A stretch of DNA of 64,000 nucleotides from Paenibacillus darwinianus (GTDB lineage: Bacteria; Bacillota; Bacilli; Paenibacillales; Paenibacillaceae): assembly GCF_000598065.1 (NCBI RefSeq), contig NZ_KK082115.1:81117-145116 (forward strand), read 5' to 3'. Positions 26,390 to 35,204 of this stretch are shown here, piece by piece. The translations under genes were made by a program, and so were the position numbers. Under the pieces are notes generated by a model that searched no databases, had not been told where the DNA came from, and was given only the letters and a program-made list of their open reading frames with translations. How positions within the stretch are numbered: the first letter of the stretch is position 1; the number at the start of each line of letters is the position of its first letter.

Positions 26390-27550
26390 TCAGCCCGTCG
26401 CGACCTCCCGCTTGCGGAAGAACGACTTCAGCGCTTGGTACACCTCGCCTTTCTCGTGGATGACGTAGTAGAGGAACGTGGGTATGGCGATGTTCTTGTA
26501 GGCCGACATCAGCGTGCTGGAGCGGTTGTACTGGTTGACCTCGCCGTAGCCGAACATGTTGGACCGCTTCAGCAGCTCGCCGATCAGCTTCACGCAGCGC
26601 TCATTGTCGCTCGTCAGGTTGTCGCCGTCGGAGAAGTGAAACGGGTAAATGTTGTGCGTGACCGGAGGGAAGCGGGAGTCGATAATTTCAAGCGCTTTAA
26701 CGTACGCTGAGGAGCAGATCGTGCCCCCGCTTTCGCCGCGCGTGAAAAACTCCTCCTCCGTTACTTCCTTTGCCTCGGTATGGTGCGCGATGAACACAAT
26801 ATCGACCTTCTCATACTGATGCCGAAGAAACCGCGTCATCCAGAAGAAGAAGCTGCGCGCCACGTACTTTTCAAACGAGCCCATCGAGCCGGACGTATCC
26901 ATCATTGCCAGAATGACCGCGTTCGAGTTCGGCTTGACGATTTCCTCCCACGTTTTGTAGCGTAGATCGTCAGGCGATATGCCGTGAATGCCCGGCATGC
27001 CGCCGGTCGCGTTCCGCTTCAAATTTTCGAGGATCGTCCGTTTTTTATCGATATTGGACATGATGCCTTTCTTGCGGATGTCGTTGAAGCGGATTTCCGT
27101 CGTCTCCAGCTGCTCCTTATCCTTCCGCTGCATGAACGGCAGCTCAAGCTCCTCGAACAGCATCGTCTCCAGCTCGGCCAGACTGATTTCGGCCTCGATC
27201 ACCGTCTCCCCCGGCTGGTCGCCCGCCCCTTCGCCTTTTCCGCCTTTCTGCGCCGCAGGGTCCACCCCGAGCACGTCGCCGACCTGGCTTTCTCCGTCCC
27301 CCTGACCCACATGTTTGCTTTTGTTGTAATTGTAGACAAACCGGTATTCGTCCAAGCTTCGGATCGGCACCTTGATGACCTGCTTGCCGTCCGACATAAT
27401 GATATTCTCCTCCGACACCAGATCGGGCAGGTTCTGCTTCACGGCCTCCCGGACCTTCTGCTGGTGCCTGGCTTGATCCTGGTAGCCTTTGCGGTGCAGC
27501 GACCAATCTTCCCGGGACACGATAAAGAGCGAATCATTGTGGTTTGCCAT
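26390..27550 (-). CDS. yhbH: Sporulation protein YhbH (DUF444, VWA-like)
   Basis: Cytoplasmic protein of 386 residues, a conserved sporulation-associated protein of Bacilli in the DUF444 family, often linked to the PrkA/SpoVR group. Characteristic parts are [22 protein letters not shown] at the N terminus, the glycine-rich [12 protein letters not shown] spacer, [28 protein letters not shown] with the VWA-type DxSxS, and [12 protein letters not shown]. The length is normal. CGGGGAGGTGCAAGGACA precedes the ATG. The molecular activity is not established; PrkA and SpoVR are not in this window. Confidence 0.93.
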   Translation of the reverse strand: MANHNDSLFIVSREDWSLHRKGYQDQARHQQKVREAVKQNLPDLVSEENIIMSDGKQVIKVPIRSLDEYRFVYNYNKSKHVGQGDGESQVGDVLGVDPAAQKGGKGEGAGDQPGETVIEAEISLAELETMLFEELELPFMQRKDKEQLETTEIRFNDIRKKGIMSNIDKKRTILENLKRNATGGMPGIHGISPDDLRYKTWEEIVKPNSNAVILAMMDTSGSMGSFEKYVARSFFFWMTRFLRHQYEKVDIVFIAHHTEAKEVTEEEFFTRGESGGTICSSAYVKALEIIDSRFPPVTHNIYPFHFSDGDNLTSDNERCVKLIGELLKRSNMFGYGEVNQYNRSSTLMSAYKNIAIPTFLYYVIHEKGEVYQALKSFFRKREVATG

Positions 27551-27801
27551 TGTCCTTGCACCTCCCCGCGGTTACTGTGTTGTTATTCAATATATTCAAG
27601 CTCCCACAGGTTATGTGAGTCAAAAATGTCCGATTCTACCATCGCCGTTGCCGCTTGCCGCATCTTGAAGAGTGAGATAAATTACACAGGAACGCCGGAG
27701 GGTCCTGTATCATAATTTCAAGTTATTAACTGGTGACAGGACAAAGCATTCAGTTTGGATTAATCTATATTCATAATCGCTAGGCAAGGGGGGGAGTCAC
27801 A

Positions 27802-28242
27802 CTGATCGAACTGATCAACATCAGCAAGTCCTACCGCGTCGGATCGGCGGACGTGGAAGCGTTGCGCAACGTGCTGGCGGCCAACAAGCTCATCACGCTT
27901 AAAGAAGGTGTGGGCGTCGAAGGGGTCGTGGCCGACATTACGGACAATCCGAAAAATCTAAAGATTACCGAAGTCGAAGCCGCCACGCTGCCTCGCGTTT
28001 TGGAAGAAGTCGATCTGGCCCTCATCAATACGAACTATGCGCTGGAAGCCGGCCTGGTGCCCACGGAGGACGCTTTTTTCATCGAGGGCAGCGATTCTCC
28101 TTACGTCAACATTCTGACCGCGCGGCCGGACAATCAGGATTCCCCGGGCATCCAAGCCCTGGCGAAAGCCCTGCAGTCTCCCGAGGTGAAGCAATATATT
28201 GAAGACACCTATAAAGGTGCAATTGTCCCGGCGTTCGAATAA
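27802..28242 (+). pseudogene. In-frame metN'-'metQ fusion left by collapse of a methionine ABC transporter operon
   Basis: Translation from CTG 27802 gives 146 residues. The first 24 (IELINISKSYRVGSADVEALRNV) are the N terminus of a MetN-type ATPase. From LAANKLITLKEGVGVEGVVADI to the end it is the C-terminal half of the binding lipoprotein MetQ, including INTNYALEAGLVP, DSPYVNI and VKQYIEDTYKGAIVPAF. The permease and the rest of both proteins are absent, so about two genes are deleted in frame. A G-rich ribosome site lies at 27785-27796; the usual ATG is replaced by CTG. The product has no Walker A and no lipobox, so it should be non-functional. A terminator follows intact. Confidence 0.85.
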
Positions 28243-28268
28243 AAGATAAGCCAATAGGAACAACGCAA

Positions 28269-28303
28269 AAAAGACCGTCCGACGCGCTGTCGGACGGTCT
28301 TTT
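28269..28303 (+). terminator. Strong terminator of the former met operon
   Basis: A 15-base perfect stem, 28269-28283 (AAAAGACCGTCCGAC) with 28289-28303, loop of five, with terminal TTTT. It is bidirectional and also faces the DUF4190 gene. Confidence 0.88.
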
Positions 28304-28465
28304 GCGTCAGGAGGGCCGGCCGCGCTTGATGGGGGCCGGCCCCATTCGGTATAGTAGAAGAAGTTGATCGTCCCGAGAGATGTGTAAAGGGCGGCCTGCA
28401 TGAGTATTATGGCGGAATGAGCGCAGCCGTCCTCAGAAGTGTGTGCGGGCTGTGCCCGGACAGGC

Positions 28466-28942
28466 TCAGGGAGCTGTCGTGCCCATGGCGAAGCCGATGA
28501 CCATCAGCCCGACGAAGCCGACGAGCAGCAGCCCGTTGAGGATGAGGCCGATGATGGCCAGCGTTTTGCGCCGGTTTTTCTGAACGCAGCCAATAATGCC
28601 GAGAATGAGCCCCGCGAAGCTGAGCGCCAGCGATCCCATGCCGACGATGGCGACCGTCATAAGCGCGCCCATTCCCTGGCTTTCCATCATGCTCTCGTCA
28701 AAGGTGCCGTCCGGAGAGACGAAATCCATAACGGACGCCGTCGCAATCGCAATCGAAGCGATGAGCGCGAACATGCAGACGATGCCGATGATGAAGGATG
28801 CGATGCCGAGTCCGGATTGCTTGCGTGCCGGTGGTTCGGTAACCACGGGGTCTACCGGCGTCATGCCCGGCTCCGGTATCGGTTCGAAGCTTGGCGTGTC
28901 CGGCGAATCCGTGCGGCGCGGTTGTCCTTGTTCCTGATCCAT
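28466..28942 (-). CDS. DUF4190-type small membrane protein
   Basis: A 158-residue protein with a Pro/Glu/Thr-rich cytoplasmic N terminus (about 1-42) and three predicted membrane helices: GLGIASFIIGIVCMFALIASIAIA, AIVGMGSLALSFAGLILGIIGCVQ and LAIIGLILNGLLLVGFVGLMVIG. The repeated Gly-rich helix pattern is typical of DUF4190. The ATG at 28942 follows AGAGGGGG; the open frame extends upstream but overlaps the divergent DUF423 gene. Function unknown; monocistronic. Confidence 0.75.
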   Translation of the reverse strand: MDQEQGQPRRTDSPDTPSFEPIPEPGMTPVDPVVTEPPARKQSGLGIASFIIGIVCMFALIASIAIATASVMDFVSPDGTFDESMMESQGMGALMTVAIVGMGSLALSFAGLILGIIGCVQKNRRKTLAIIGLILNGLLLVGFVGLMVIGFAMGTTAP

Positions 28943-29003
28943 TGAAATCCCCCTCTGTCGCTTTTTGGTAGTGGTATAACCGAATTGAAGGGTAGTGAAA
29001 CAA

Positions 29004-29387
29004 ATGTTTCCTAAACAAATCGCTTTCGGCGCCGTGTATGCTGCGCTCGCCGTGGCGCTGGGCGCTTTTGGCGCCCATGCGCTGGATGGACGGCTGACCG
29101 CGAAAATGCTGCAAACCTTTGAAACGGGCGTTCGGTACCAGATGTACCATGCGCTCGGGCTGCTTGTCGTGGGGGTGCTGGCCGAGCGGGCCGGCGGCCG
29201 CCGGTTGGTCTGGGCAGGCAGAATGCTGCACGCGGGCATCTGGCTGTTCTCGGGAAGCCTGTATATCCTGAGTCTTACGGGCGTCAAGGTACTGGGCGCA
29301 ATCACCCCGCTCGGCGGCGCGGCGTTCATCGCCGGCTGGCTGCTGGTCGCGGCCGCTTGCTGGCCAAAAAAAAGAAATGCCAGCTAG
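29004..29387 (+). CDS. DUF423 membrane protein (YwdK-like)
   Basis: A 127-residue inner-membrane protein with four predicted helices. It has the DUF423 signatures LGAFGAHALDGRL, FETGVRYQMYHALGLL and the late ITPLGGAAFIAGWLLVAAA. Family members are widespread but of unknown function. The ATG at 29004 is used; a GTG at 28995 is an alternative, with AAGGG at 28988-28992. A stem-loop with T run overlaps its stop. Confidence 0.85.
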   Translation: MFPKQIAFGAVYAALAVALGAFGAHALDGRLTAKMLQTFETGVRYQMYHALGLLVVGVLAERAGGRRLVWAGRMLHAGIWLFSGSLYILSLTGVKVLGAITPLGGAAFIAGWLLVAAACWPKKRNAS

Positions 29388-29396
29388 CGTTTTTTT
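29359..29396 (+). terminator. Terminator after the DUF423 gene
   Basis: GCTGGC (29359-29364) pairs with GCCAGC (29379-29384), followed by TAGCG and seven T residues. The loop is long and A-rich. Confidence 0.5.
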
Positions 29397-29497
29397 CCTA
29401 TATAATAAGGTGAGGAGCGACAGCGCGGCATGCAGCACTCGTGCTGGCTCGGTTGAGCCGGGTGACATGTGGCGCTTATATAGGAAGGATGTTCGGT

Positions 29498-31423
29498 GTG
29501 GCGGTACAAGATGCGGCAAATACCCGGAAACGGCAGCAATCAACGGTTCCTTCCGACGACAAGGCCTGGTTCATCGCCTCGGCGATTAGCTTTATAACAT
29601 TGGTTTGGGTGTACGCGGCGGATTTTATACTGCCCCGCGCCTACGCCCAATGGTCTGCCGTGGCCATAGTCGGCTTCGGGTTTATCGGTATTGTTGCCTA
29701 TTCGGCTTTCCGTAAACGCAGGGGCGTGAGTTCGTTGCCATCGGCAGGGGAAGCAATGGAAATCAAGGTAGCGGAAGCGATTTTCCGGCACAGCCCGTTT
29801 GCGCTGGCCGTGCTGGATGCGGGCGGCCGTTTTCGCGAAATGAACGACGGGACGGTCCAACTGCTGGGGTACCGCAAGGACGAGCTCATCGGCGAGCTGT
29901 TTCTGCCGCTGGTGGAGTCGGAGGGCAGGCAGCAGCTGTTCGACAAGTTTGAGTCGATATTGCAGGGCAATGTCCGGGAAACGGCTCTGAAGCTGAAGCA
30001 TAAATCCGGTTTTCCCCTTGAGGTGCATGCGACGCTTGCTCCTTATATGACGGAACACGGCACGAAGGGCGCGGTGCTCGTCAGTCAGGATATGAGCGAC
30101 CGGAAGCGGAGCAGCGAACGGATCCGCTATATGGCCTATTACGACGATATGACGGGTCTTCCGAACCGCCGCATGTTCATGATGCATTTGACGGAGGCTG
30201 TGAATCGGCCGTTCGAAGGCGGCCGGAAGCTCGCCGTGCTTTATTTGGATGTGGACCGGTTCAAGCTCGTTAACGACTCGTTCGGCCGCGACTTCGGCGA
30301 TATGCTGCTCCTCCAGATGGCCGAGCGGCTTACCCGCGGATTATCGGAGCAGGATCTGGCGGCGAGAATGGAGGGCGACGAATTCGCAATCATTTACGGA
30401 AGCGTCGCTTCGGATGAGGAGGCGCTTGATCGTGCGCGCGGGCTGCTGGCGATGCTGGAGGAACCGTTCGAGCTGCAGGGCTACCCGTTCCACTTGGGCG
30501 CAAGCATCGGGATTGCCACGCATGCGGAAGGTGCGGCCGATCCGAACGTGATCGTGAAGAAAGCGGACATCGCGCTGGGTACGGTGAAAGAGAACGGCAG
30601 GAACGACTGCATGCTTTACACGGGCGAGCTGGATAATTCCTCGCTGGAGAAGCTGACGATGCAGCATGAAATGCGTCAAGCGCTGAACCGCAACGAGTTT
30701 GTTCTCTATTACCAGCCGCAGTATCATATCGCGACAGGCAAAGTAGTCGGGCTCGAGGCACTGGTGCGTTGGCGGCATCCCGAGCGCGGCATGATCCCGC
30801 CGACGCAGTTCATTCCGATCGCGGAGGAGAGCGGCCTCATCGTGCAGCTTGGGGAATGGGTGTTGGCAGAAGCCTGCCGCCAGAATAAAGCATGGCAGGA
30901 CGCGGGGCTGCCGGCCGTTCCCGTATCGGTTAACCTGTCCATGCGGCAATTTCTTCAGCAGAATCTGCCCGACAAGGTAGCTTCGATTTTGCATCAGAGC
31001 GGTCTGAGGTCCGAATATCTGGATCTTGAAATCACCGAATCGATGACGATGGACGTCCAACATGCGACTACCTGCCTGGTGGAGTTGACTAAGCTTGGCG
31101 TCTGCATCAGCATCGATGATTTCGGTACCGGCTACAGCTCCTTCCACTATCTGAAAAATTTCCCGATCAACCGGCTGAAAATCGATCGATCGTTCGTGCG
31201 AGATATCCAGCAGGACCCGAACGATGCGGCAATTGTGGCAGCCATCATCGCGATGGCCCATAATCTGAATCTGCAAGTCATCGCCGAAGGGGTGGAGACC
31301 GAAGGCCAGGTGGAGTTTCTAAGAAAGCATGCCTGCGACGAAATGCAGGGCTACCTCTGGAGCCCGCCTGTGCCAGGCGGTCAGGTGGCGGATATACTTC
31401 GGCCGCTGGCCTATCCGGGATGA
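29498..31423 (+). CDS. Membrane PAS-GGDEF-EAL protein, probable cyclic-di-GMP phosphodiesterase
   Basis: Membrane-bound signalling protein of about 641 residues. Two helices lie near residues 23-42 and 51-70, a PAS domain at about 85-200 (FRHSPFALAVLDAGGRFREMND), GGDEF at about 205-365 and EAL at about 380-625. The cyclase motif reads EGDEF instead of GGDEF, and NDSFGRDFGDMLL lacks the usual His, so cyclase activity is doubtful. The EAL domain keeps EALVRW, DLEITES, DDFGTGYSS, KIDRSFV and AEGVET, so c-di-GMP hydrolysis is likely. The GTG at 29498 has AGGAAGG nine bases upstream. Two small hairpins (29433-29446 and 29446-29459) lie in the leader. Confidence 0.88.
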   Translation: MAVQDAANTRKRQQSTVPSDDKAWFIASAISFITLVWVYAADFILPRAYAQWSAVAIVGFGFIGIVAYSAFRKRRGVSSLPSAGEAMEIKVAEAIFRHSPFALAVLDAGGRFREMNDGTVQLLGYRKDELIGELFLPLVESEGRQQLFDKFESILQGNVRETALKLKHKSGFPLEVHATLAPYMTEHGTKGAVLVSQDMSDRKRSSERIRYMAYYDDMTGLPNRRMFMMHLTEAVNRPFEGGRKLAVLYLDVDRFKLVNDSFGRDFGDMLLLQMAERLTRGLSEQDLAARMEGDEFAIIYGSVASDEEALDRARGLLAMLEEPFELQGYPFHLGASIGIATHAEGAADPNVIVKKADIALGTVKENGRNDCMLYTGELDNSSLEKLTMQHEMRQALNRNEFVLYYQPQYHIATGKVVGLEALVRWRHPERGMIPPTQFIPIAEESGLIVQLGEWVLAEACRQNKAWQDAGLPAVPVSVNLSMRQFLQQNLPDKVASILHQSGLRSEYLDLEITESMTMDVQHATTCLVELTKLGVCISIDDFGTGYSSFHYLKNFPINRLKIDRSFVRDIQQDPNDAAIVAAIIAMAHNLNLQVIAEGVETEGQVEFLRKHACDEMQGYLWSPPVPGGQVADILRPLAYPG

Positions 31424-31437
31424 CCCCAGTGACGAGC

Positions 31438-31485
31438 AAAATCCCGACCCGCGAGCTTGCAAGAGCCTCGTCGGTCGGGATTTTT
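31438..31485 (+). terminator. Terminator between the GGDEF-EAL gene and the convergent unknown gene
   Basis: AAATCCCGACC (31439-31449) pairs with GGTCGGGATTT (31473-31483), followed by T residues. Preceding A residues make it usable in both directions. Confidence 0.8.
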
Positions 31486-31502
31486 CGGTTGTCGCGTAAT
31501 GG

Positions 31503-32135
31503 TCAGATGAAGTCATCAATTTCATTCAAGTCGAAGATATAAACCTGCTTCTCATCGACGTGATAGACCGTGACGGCCAGCTTCGACTCATCATAGCTGA
31601 GAATACGGCACGGCACGCTCAGCTTCACGCCCCGGCCTTTATTGACGTTTAAGCGGATCAGCTTGTTGGCGGCGATGTAGCTGCGGATTCGTTCCGCCGT
31701 GGCATCAGCCTCGTCCGACAGGGTGCCGGCTTTGCCCGTGGCGCCCGTCTTGTCCGCCGTTGGCGGCTTGTTTCCGGGAGCCTTCGCTGCGGTGAAATCA
31801 GGCTTGGCCTCCGCCGTTTTCGGTTCTGCCTGGGCCTCTGGCTTCGCTCCCCGCTTTGCTTCGGCGTCCGACCCGCTCTTGGCGGTTGCTTTCGGTTGCG
31901 CTTTCGCCTGAAGTTGCTGCGGGATGTTGACCGGCTTCAGCGCCGGTTCCAGCAAAGCCTCTTCGATTAAACGGCCGATCTGCAGGCCGGAGCGGATGCG
32001 GAAGTCCGGTATTGCCTCGTTATTGAGAAGGTGCAGCAACCGTTCCAACGCTATGGCGTTCGTCTCGCCCTCGATGAGCACGTCTATGTTGAATACAAAG
32101 CTTTTCTGAGCGTTGTTGTTGCCGGCTGTTTTCAT
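31503..32135 (-). CDS. Unknown protein with Ala/Lys/Pro linker between two domains
   Basis: I do not recognise this 210-residue protein. Residues 1-70 form a compact domain (SFVFNIDVLIEGETNAIALERLLHLLN, then FRIRSGLQIGRLIEEALL). Residues 75-145 are a low-complexity Ala/Lys/Pro/Glu linker. Residues 148-210 form a second, beta-rich domain (LIRLNVNKGRGVKLSVPCRILSY, VTVYHVDEKQVYIFDLNEIDDFI). No signal peptide or membrane helix. The ATG at 32135 has GGAGG five bases before it, which sets the start. The C-terminal domain may be a small-barrel ligand or RNA-binding unit, but this is a guess. Monocistronic. Confidence 0.7.
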   Translation of the reverse strand: MKTAGNNNAQKSFVFNIDVLIEGETNAIALERLLHLLNNEAIPDFRIRSGLQIGRLIEEALLEPALKPVNIPQQLQAKAQPKATAKSGSDAEAKRGAKPEAQAEPKTAEAKPDFTAAKAPGNKPPTADKTGATGKAGTLSDEADATAERIRSYIAANKLIRLNVNKGRGVKLSVPCRILSYDESKLAVTVYHVDEKQVYIFDLNEIDDFI

Positions 32136-32324
32136 AGCTTCCTCCGTTCTTACACTTCTATTACACACTATATCATTTATAGTTCCGCAGCACTAGTCCC
32201 AGCTTTGGGCCGGAACCGTCTATTTTTATAAGGACATTTGCCCTTTCCGTCCGGGTTTTCTCCGCATATACTGCTATGTCGCAGCCTTTAACTAACTAAC
32301 ACGTACGGAGATGGGGGTGAGACG

Positions 32325-32642
32325 GTGATTCGTGTAATTCCCTATACGATCCGCGGAGTCGCGGTTGTCGGCGTTGAAGTGAAACTTCCGAAGACGACGC
32401 TGCTCGCAGTATCGACGGATATCGGCTATATTATGTGCGGCGCGTTGGATGTCGGTCTGCTGAACGAACGCTTGGCGAACCGGGATATCATAGCGGGACG
32501 TGCGGTTGGCGTGCGGACGCTTGAGGAGCTGATGGAAGCGCCTCTGGAATCGGTAACTTTGCATGCCGAGACGATCGGCATCCGCATCGGCATGAAGGGC
32601 AGGGAGGCGCTGGAGCGCATGCTGGAGCATGCCGTCTCCTGA
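32325..32642 (+). CDS. yunC: DUF1805 protein (YunC-like)
   Basis: A 105-residue soluble protein matching the Bacillus YunC/DUF1805 family: VVGVEVKLPKTTLLAVSTDIGYIMCGALDVGLLN, then RDIIAGRAVGVRTLEELMEAPLESVT. Function is unknown. The start is GTG 32325 with GGGGGTGAG upstream. In Bacillus subtilis yunC neighbours yunD; here a yunD-like gene lies 10 kb away at 42194. A very strong terminator follows. Confidence 0.85.
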   Translation: MIRVIPYTIRGVAVVGVEVKLPKTTLLAVSTDIGYIMCGALDVGLLNERLANRDIIAGRAVGVRTLEELMEAPLESVTLHAETIGIRIGMKGREALERMLEHAVS

Positions 32643-32648
32643 AACGAG

Positions 32649-32690
32649 AACCCCGTCCGTGTTTACAGTGTACACGGACGGGGTTGTTTG
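32649..32690 (+). terminator. Strong terminator between yunC and mtnA
   Basis: A perfect 14-base stem, AACCCCGTCCGTGT (32649-32662) with 32672-32685, loop of nine, then TGTTTG. Likely bidirectional, also serving the convergent mtn genes. Confidence 0.8.
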
Positions 32691-32730
32691 CCCTTCGGGG
32701 CAAATGAGTCAGTGAGGTTTGTTTACTCGG

Positions 32731-33825
32731 TTACTCGGTCGGCAGTGCTTCGAACAGCTTGCGCAGGTTAACGTCAAAGGGAGCGCGGATAATGCGCTTC
32801 TCGGTAATAATCGCGTCCACGTATTTATGCGGCGTCACATCGAAGGCAGGGTTGTACACTTTAACGCCCCGCGGAGCCGTACGCTTCCCGAACCCTTCGG
32901 TAATCTCCTCGGGCTGTCGCTCCTCAATCGGAATCTCGCTGCCGGTTGGCGTTTCCAGATCGATCGTGGACATCGGACAAGCGACATAGAAAGGAATGCC
33001 GTGCGCTTTGGCCAAAACAGCCACCCCGTAGGTGCCGATCTTGTTGGCGACGTCGCCGTTGGCGGCGACGCGGTCCGTGCCGACGATAACGGCGTTCACC
33101 CAGCCCTTGGACATGACCATTGCGGCCATATTGTCGCAGATCAACGTGACGTCAACGCCGGCCTGTTGCAGCTCGAATGCCGTCAGCCTCGCGCCCTGCA
33201 GCACCGGGCGGGTCTCGTCGGCGAACACCTTCAGCTCGATGCCCCGCTGCTTGGCGAGATAGAAAGGCGCCGTCGCAGTGCCGAAACGGGACGTAGCCAG
33301 TCCGCCCGCATTGCAGTGGGTCAGTACGCCCATGCCGCCGCTGAACAGCTTAAGCGCATGCTCGCCGATCATGCGGTTCGTCTCTTCGTCCTCGCTTTGA
33401 ATGGCGACCGCTTCAGTCAGCAGCTCATTCTGGCACACCCCGGAGGACAAGCCGCTGTCCGCAAGCTCCTGCGCGCGGCGCTTCATCCGGTTCAGCGCCC
33501 AGAACAAATTAACTGCGGTCGGGCGTGACGTCGCCAGATAGTCCGCATGCTTTGCCACCGCCTCCAGCCATTCGCCAGTACCGGCTGCCGCCGCTTCGCG
33601 GGCGCCCAGTACGACGCCGTATGCAGCGGCGATTCCGATGGCCGGGGCGCCGCGCACCTTCAAGTGCCGGATCGCTTCCCAAATGCCCTCGGACGTCGTG
33701 AGCTGCAGGTAGACGATCTCCTCCGGCAGTTGCCTCTGGTCGAGCAGATCGACATGATCGCTGGCCCAGATGACGGGTAGCAGCTCGTTATGGTGATTAG
33801 ACGCAGTAGTCATGATGATCATCAT
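32731..33825 (-). CDS. mtnA: Methylthioribose-1-phosphate isomerase
   Basis: Converts 5-methylthioribose 1-phosphate to 5-methylthioribulose 1-phosphate in methionine salvage. The 364-residue product has the normal length. Signatures include [19 protein letters not shown], the catalytic Cys in [54 protein letters not shown] with the catalytic Asp, and [17 protein letters not shown]. The exact start is uncertain among ATG 33825, 33822 and 33813. It lies 53 bases after mtnK in the same direction. Confidence 0.95.
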   Translation of the reverse strand: MMIIMTTASNHHNELLPVIWASDHVDLLDQRQLPEEIVYLQLTTSEGIWEAIRHLKVRGAPAIGIAAAYGVVLGAREAAAAGTGEWLEAVAKHADYLATSRPTAVNLFWALNRMKRRAQELADSGLSSGVCQNELLTEAVAIQSEDEETNRMIGEHALKLFSGGMGVLTHCNAGGLATSRFGTATAPFYLAKQRGIELKVFADETRPVLQGARLTAFELQQAGVDVTLICDNMAAMVMSKGWVNAVIVGTDRVAANGDVANKIGTYGVAVLAKAHGIPFYVACPMSTIDLETPTGSEIPIEERQPEEITEGFGKRTAPRGVKVYNPAFDVTPHKYVDAIITEKRIIRAPFDVNLRKLFEALPTE

Positions 33826-33878
33826 TTCCTTTCCGTTGCGTATGGATCAGCGCGGCACGATAGCGCAGCACCGCCTTA

Positions 33879-35087
33879 TCATTTGAAAGCCGTCGCGGCG
33901 ATATTGAGGACTTCACCGAACGAGGCCACCCGGCGGTTATTCTTGATCAGCGCTGTGCCGATCCGCAGGGAAGCCCGCTGTGCCGCCTCCCTCACAGCCG
34001 CGTCCCCGATCTTGTCGATATCGGCGACATGGGCGAGGCCGACAATGCGCCGCACCATTTTGGCCCCGGCATACCCGATCGTATCCTGCAGCAGTCTGCG
34101 CATGTAATCGTCTTGGTAAGCAGCCGTCGTTTTCGCCAGCCGGTCCACACAGGCTTCATTCCACAATGCTCGGAATTTCGTCTCGAAGCCCGTCCACACG
34201 TCCTGCGCAGTCTCCAGCAAATAAGCGCGATAGTCCGCGCGGGCGGCTTGATCCTTGCTCCAATAGCTTTGGCCGGCCGCGTTGAGCAGCAGGTTGGCGA
34301 TCACCGCGCCGATGTCGTAGCCCATCGGACCGTAATAGGCGAATTCGGGATCGATCACCTTTGTCGACTCCGGTGTGACGAATATGCTGCCCGTATGCAG
34401 ATCGCCGTGAAGCAATGCCTGTCCCTGCGTCAGAAACTTCTCGCGGAGCAGAGCCACTTCGAGGTGCAGCCCGCTGTCTGTACGAAGCGCCTCGGCCTCG
34501 TCTTCGATGGCTTCATCATAATTGTTGTTGGCGGACACCGTATAAGGATCGTCGAAAATCAGGTCTTCCGTTATTTTACACAGCTCCGGGTTAATGAAAC
34601 GGCCGGCTTGGATTTTTTTCTGCTGCTGGTTCATGCCGAGATCGGACGTGTAGAAAAGCGTGTTCGCGAGAAACGTCGAGATATCGTTCGCGAAACGCGG
34701 GTAACGGCCCAGCTCCATCAGCCCCCGGCGCATGATGACATGGTCGCTGAGGTCCTCCATGACGGTAAGCGCAAGCTCGGCGTCGTAGCGGTAAACCTTC
34801 GGCACCAAGCCGGGCGCCAGGCGTTGCTGGATCACAAGGGCCTCGCTTTCGATGCGGGCCCGATCCAGCGTCAGCGGCCAGGATTCGCCTACAACCTTGG
34901 CGTAAGGCAAAGCTTGCTTCAGGATCAGGCCGCGGCCCGAATCGCCGTCGGTTATATGAAACACGAGGTTCAGATTGCCGTCTCCGATCTCGCGGCTGGA
35001 GAGCCGGGCTCCTCGCGGAAATACCTCTTCAATTTGGCTGGCGATGTCGATCGCTTCTTGCTCGGTAAGCGGATGATAAGCGGACAA
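33879..35087 (-). CDS. mtnK: Methylthioribose kinase
   Basis: Phosphorylates 5-methylthioribose using ATP, the step before MtnA. The product is 402 residues, as usual for MtnK, with a protein-kinase-like fold: IGDGNLNLVFHI, the ATP-binding lysine in LILKQALPYAKVVGESWPLT, LLHGDLHTGSIFV (catalytic loop) and IDPEFAYYGPMGYDIG (metal-binding). The start is TTG 35087, with GGAGGTG about eight bases upstream and the usual SAYHPLTEQEAI N terminus; the open frame continues upstream without family likeness. In many Bacilli the mtn genes are preceded by a SAM riboswitch; none is visible in the short divergent region 35088-35204. Confidence 0.93.
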   Translation of the reverse strand: MSAYHPLTEQEAIDIASQIEEVFPRGARLSSREIGDGNLNLVFHITDGDSGRGLILKQALPYAKVVGESWPLTLDRARIESEALVIQQRLAPGLVPKVYRYDAELALTVMEDLSDHVIMRRGLMELGRYPRFANDISTFLANTLFYTSDLGMNQQQKKIQAGRFINPELCKITEDLIFDDPYTVSANNNYDEAIEDEAEALRTDSGLHLEVALLREKFLTQGQALLHGDLHTGSIFVTPESTKVIDPEFAYYGPMGYDIGAVIANLLLNAAGQSYWSKDQAARADYRAYLLETAQDVWTGFETKFRALWNEACVDRLAKTTAAYQDDYMRRLLQDTIGYAGAKMVRRIVGLAHVADIDKIGDAAVREAAQRASLRIGTALIKNNRRVASFGEVLNIAATAFK

Positions 35088-35204
35088 AAGGGAACACCTC
35101 CGTAGATTTCGCTTTGAATAGTATAATGGATTCTTATTCGCGTTGGAATAGCCGGGTTTGTTATAATGGAAACAATCCGATGTTGCGGAAGGGAGGACAA
35201 GCTT

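Noticed and set aside
27551..27801. SAM riboswitch before the met remnant
   Set aside because: No conserved S-box core is visible; only a small hairpin with ACAGGA/TCCTGT near 27689-27711.
29407..29480. c-di-GMP riboswitch before the GGDEF-EAL gene
   Set aside because: Two short hairpins are present but the GEMM core sequences are not.
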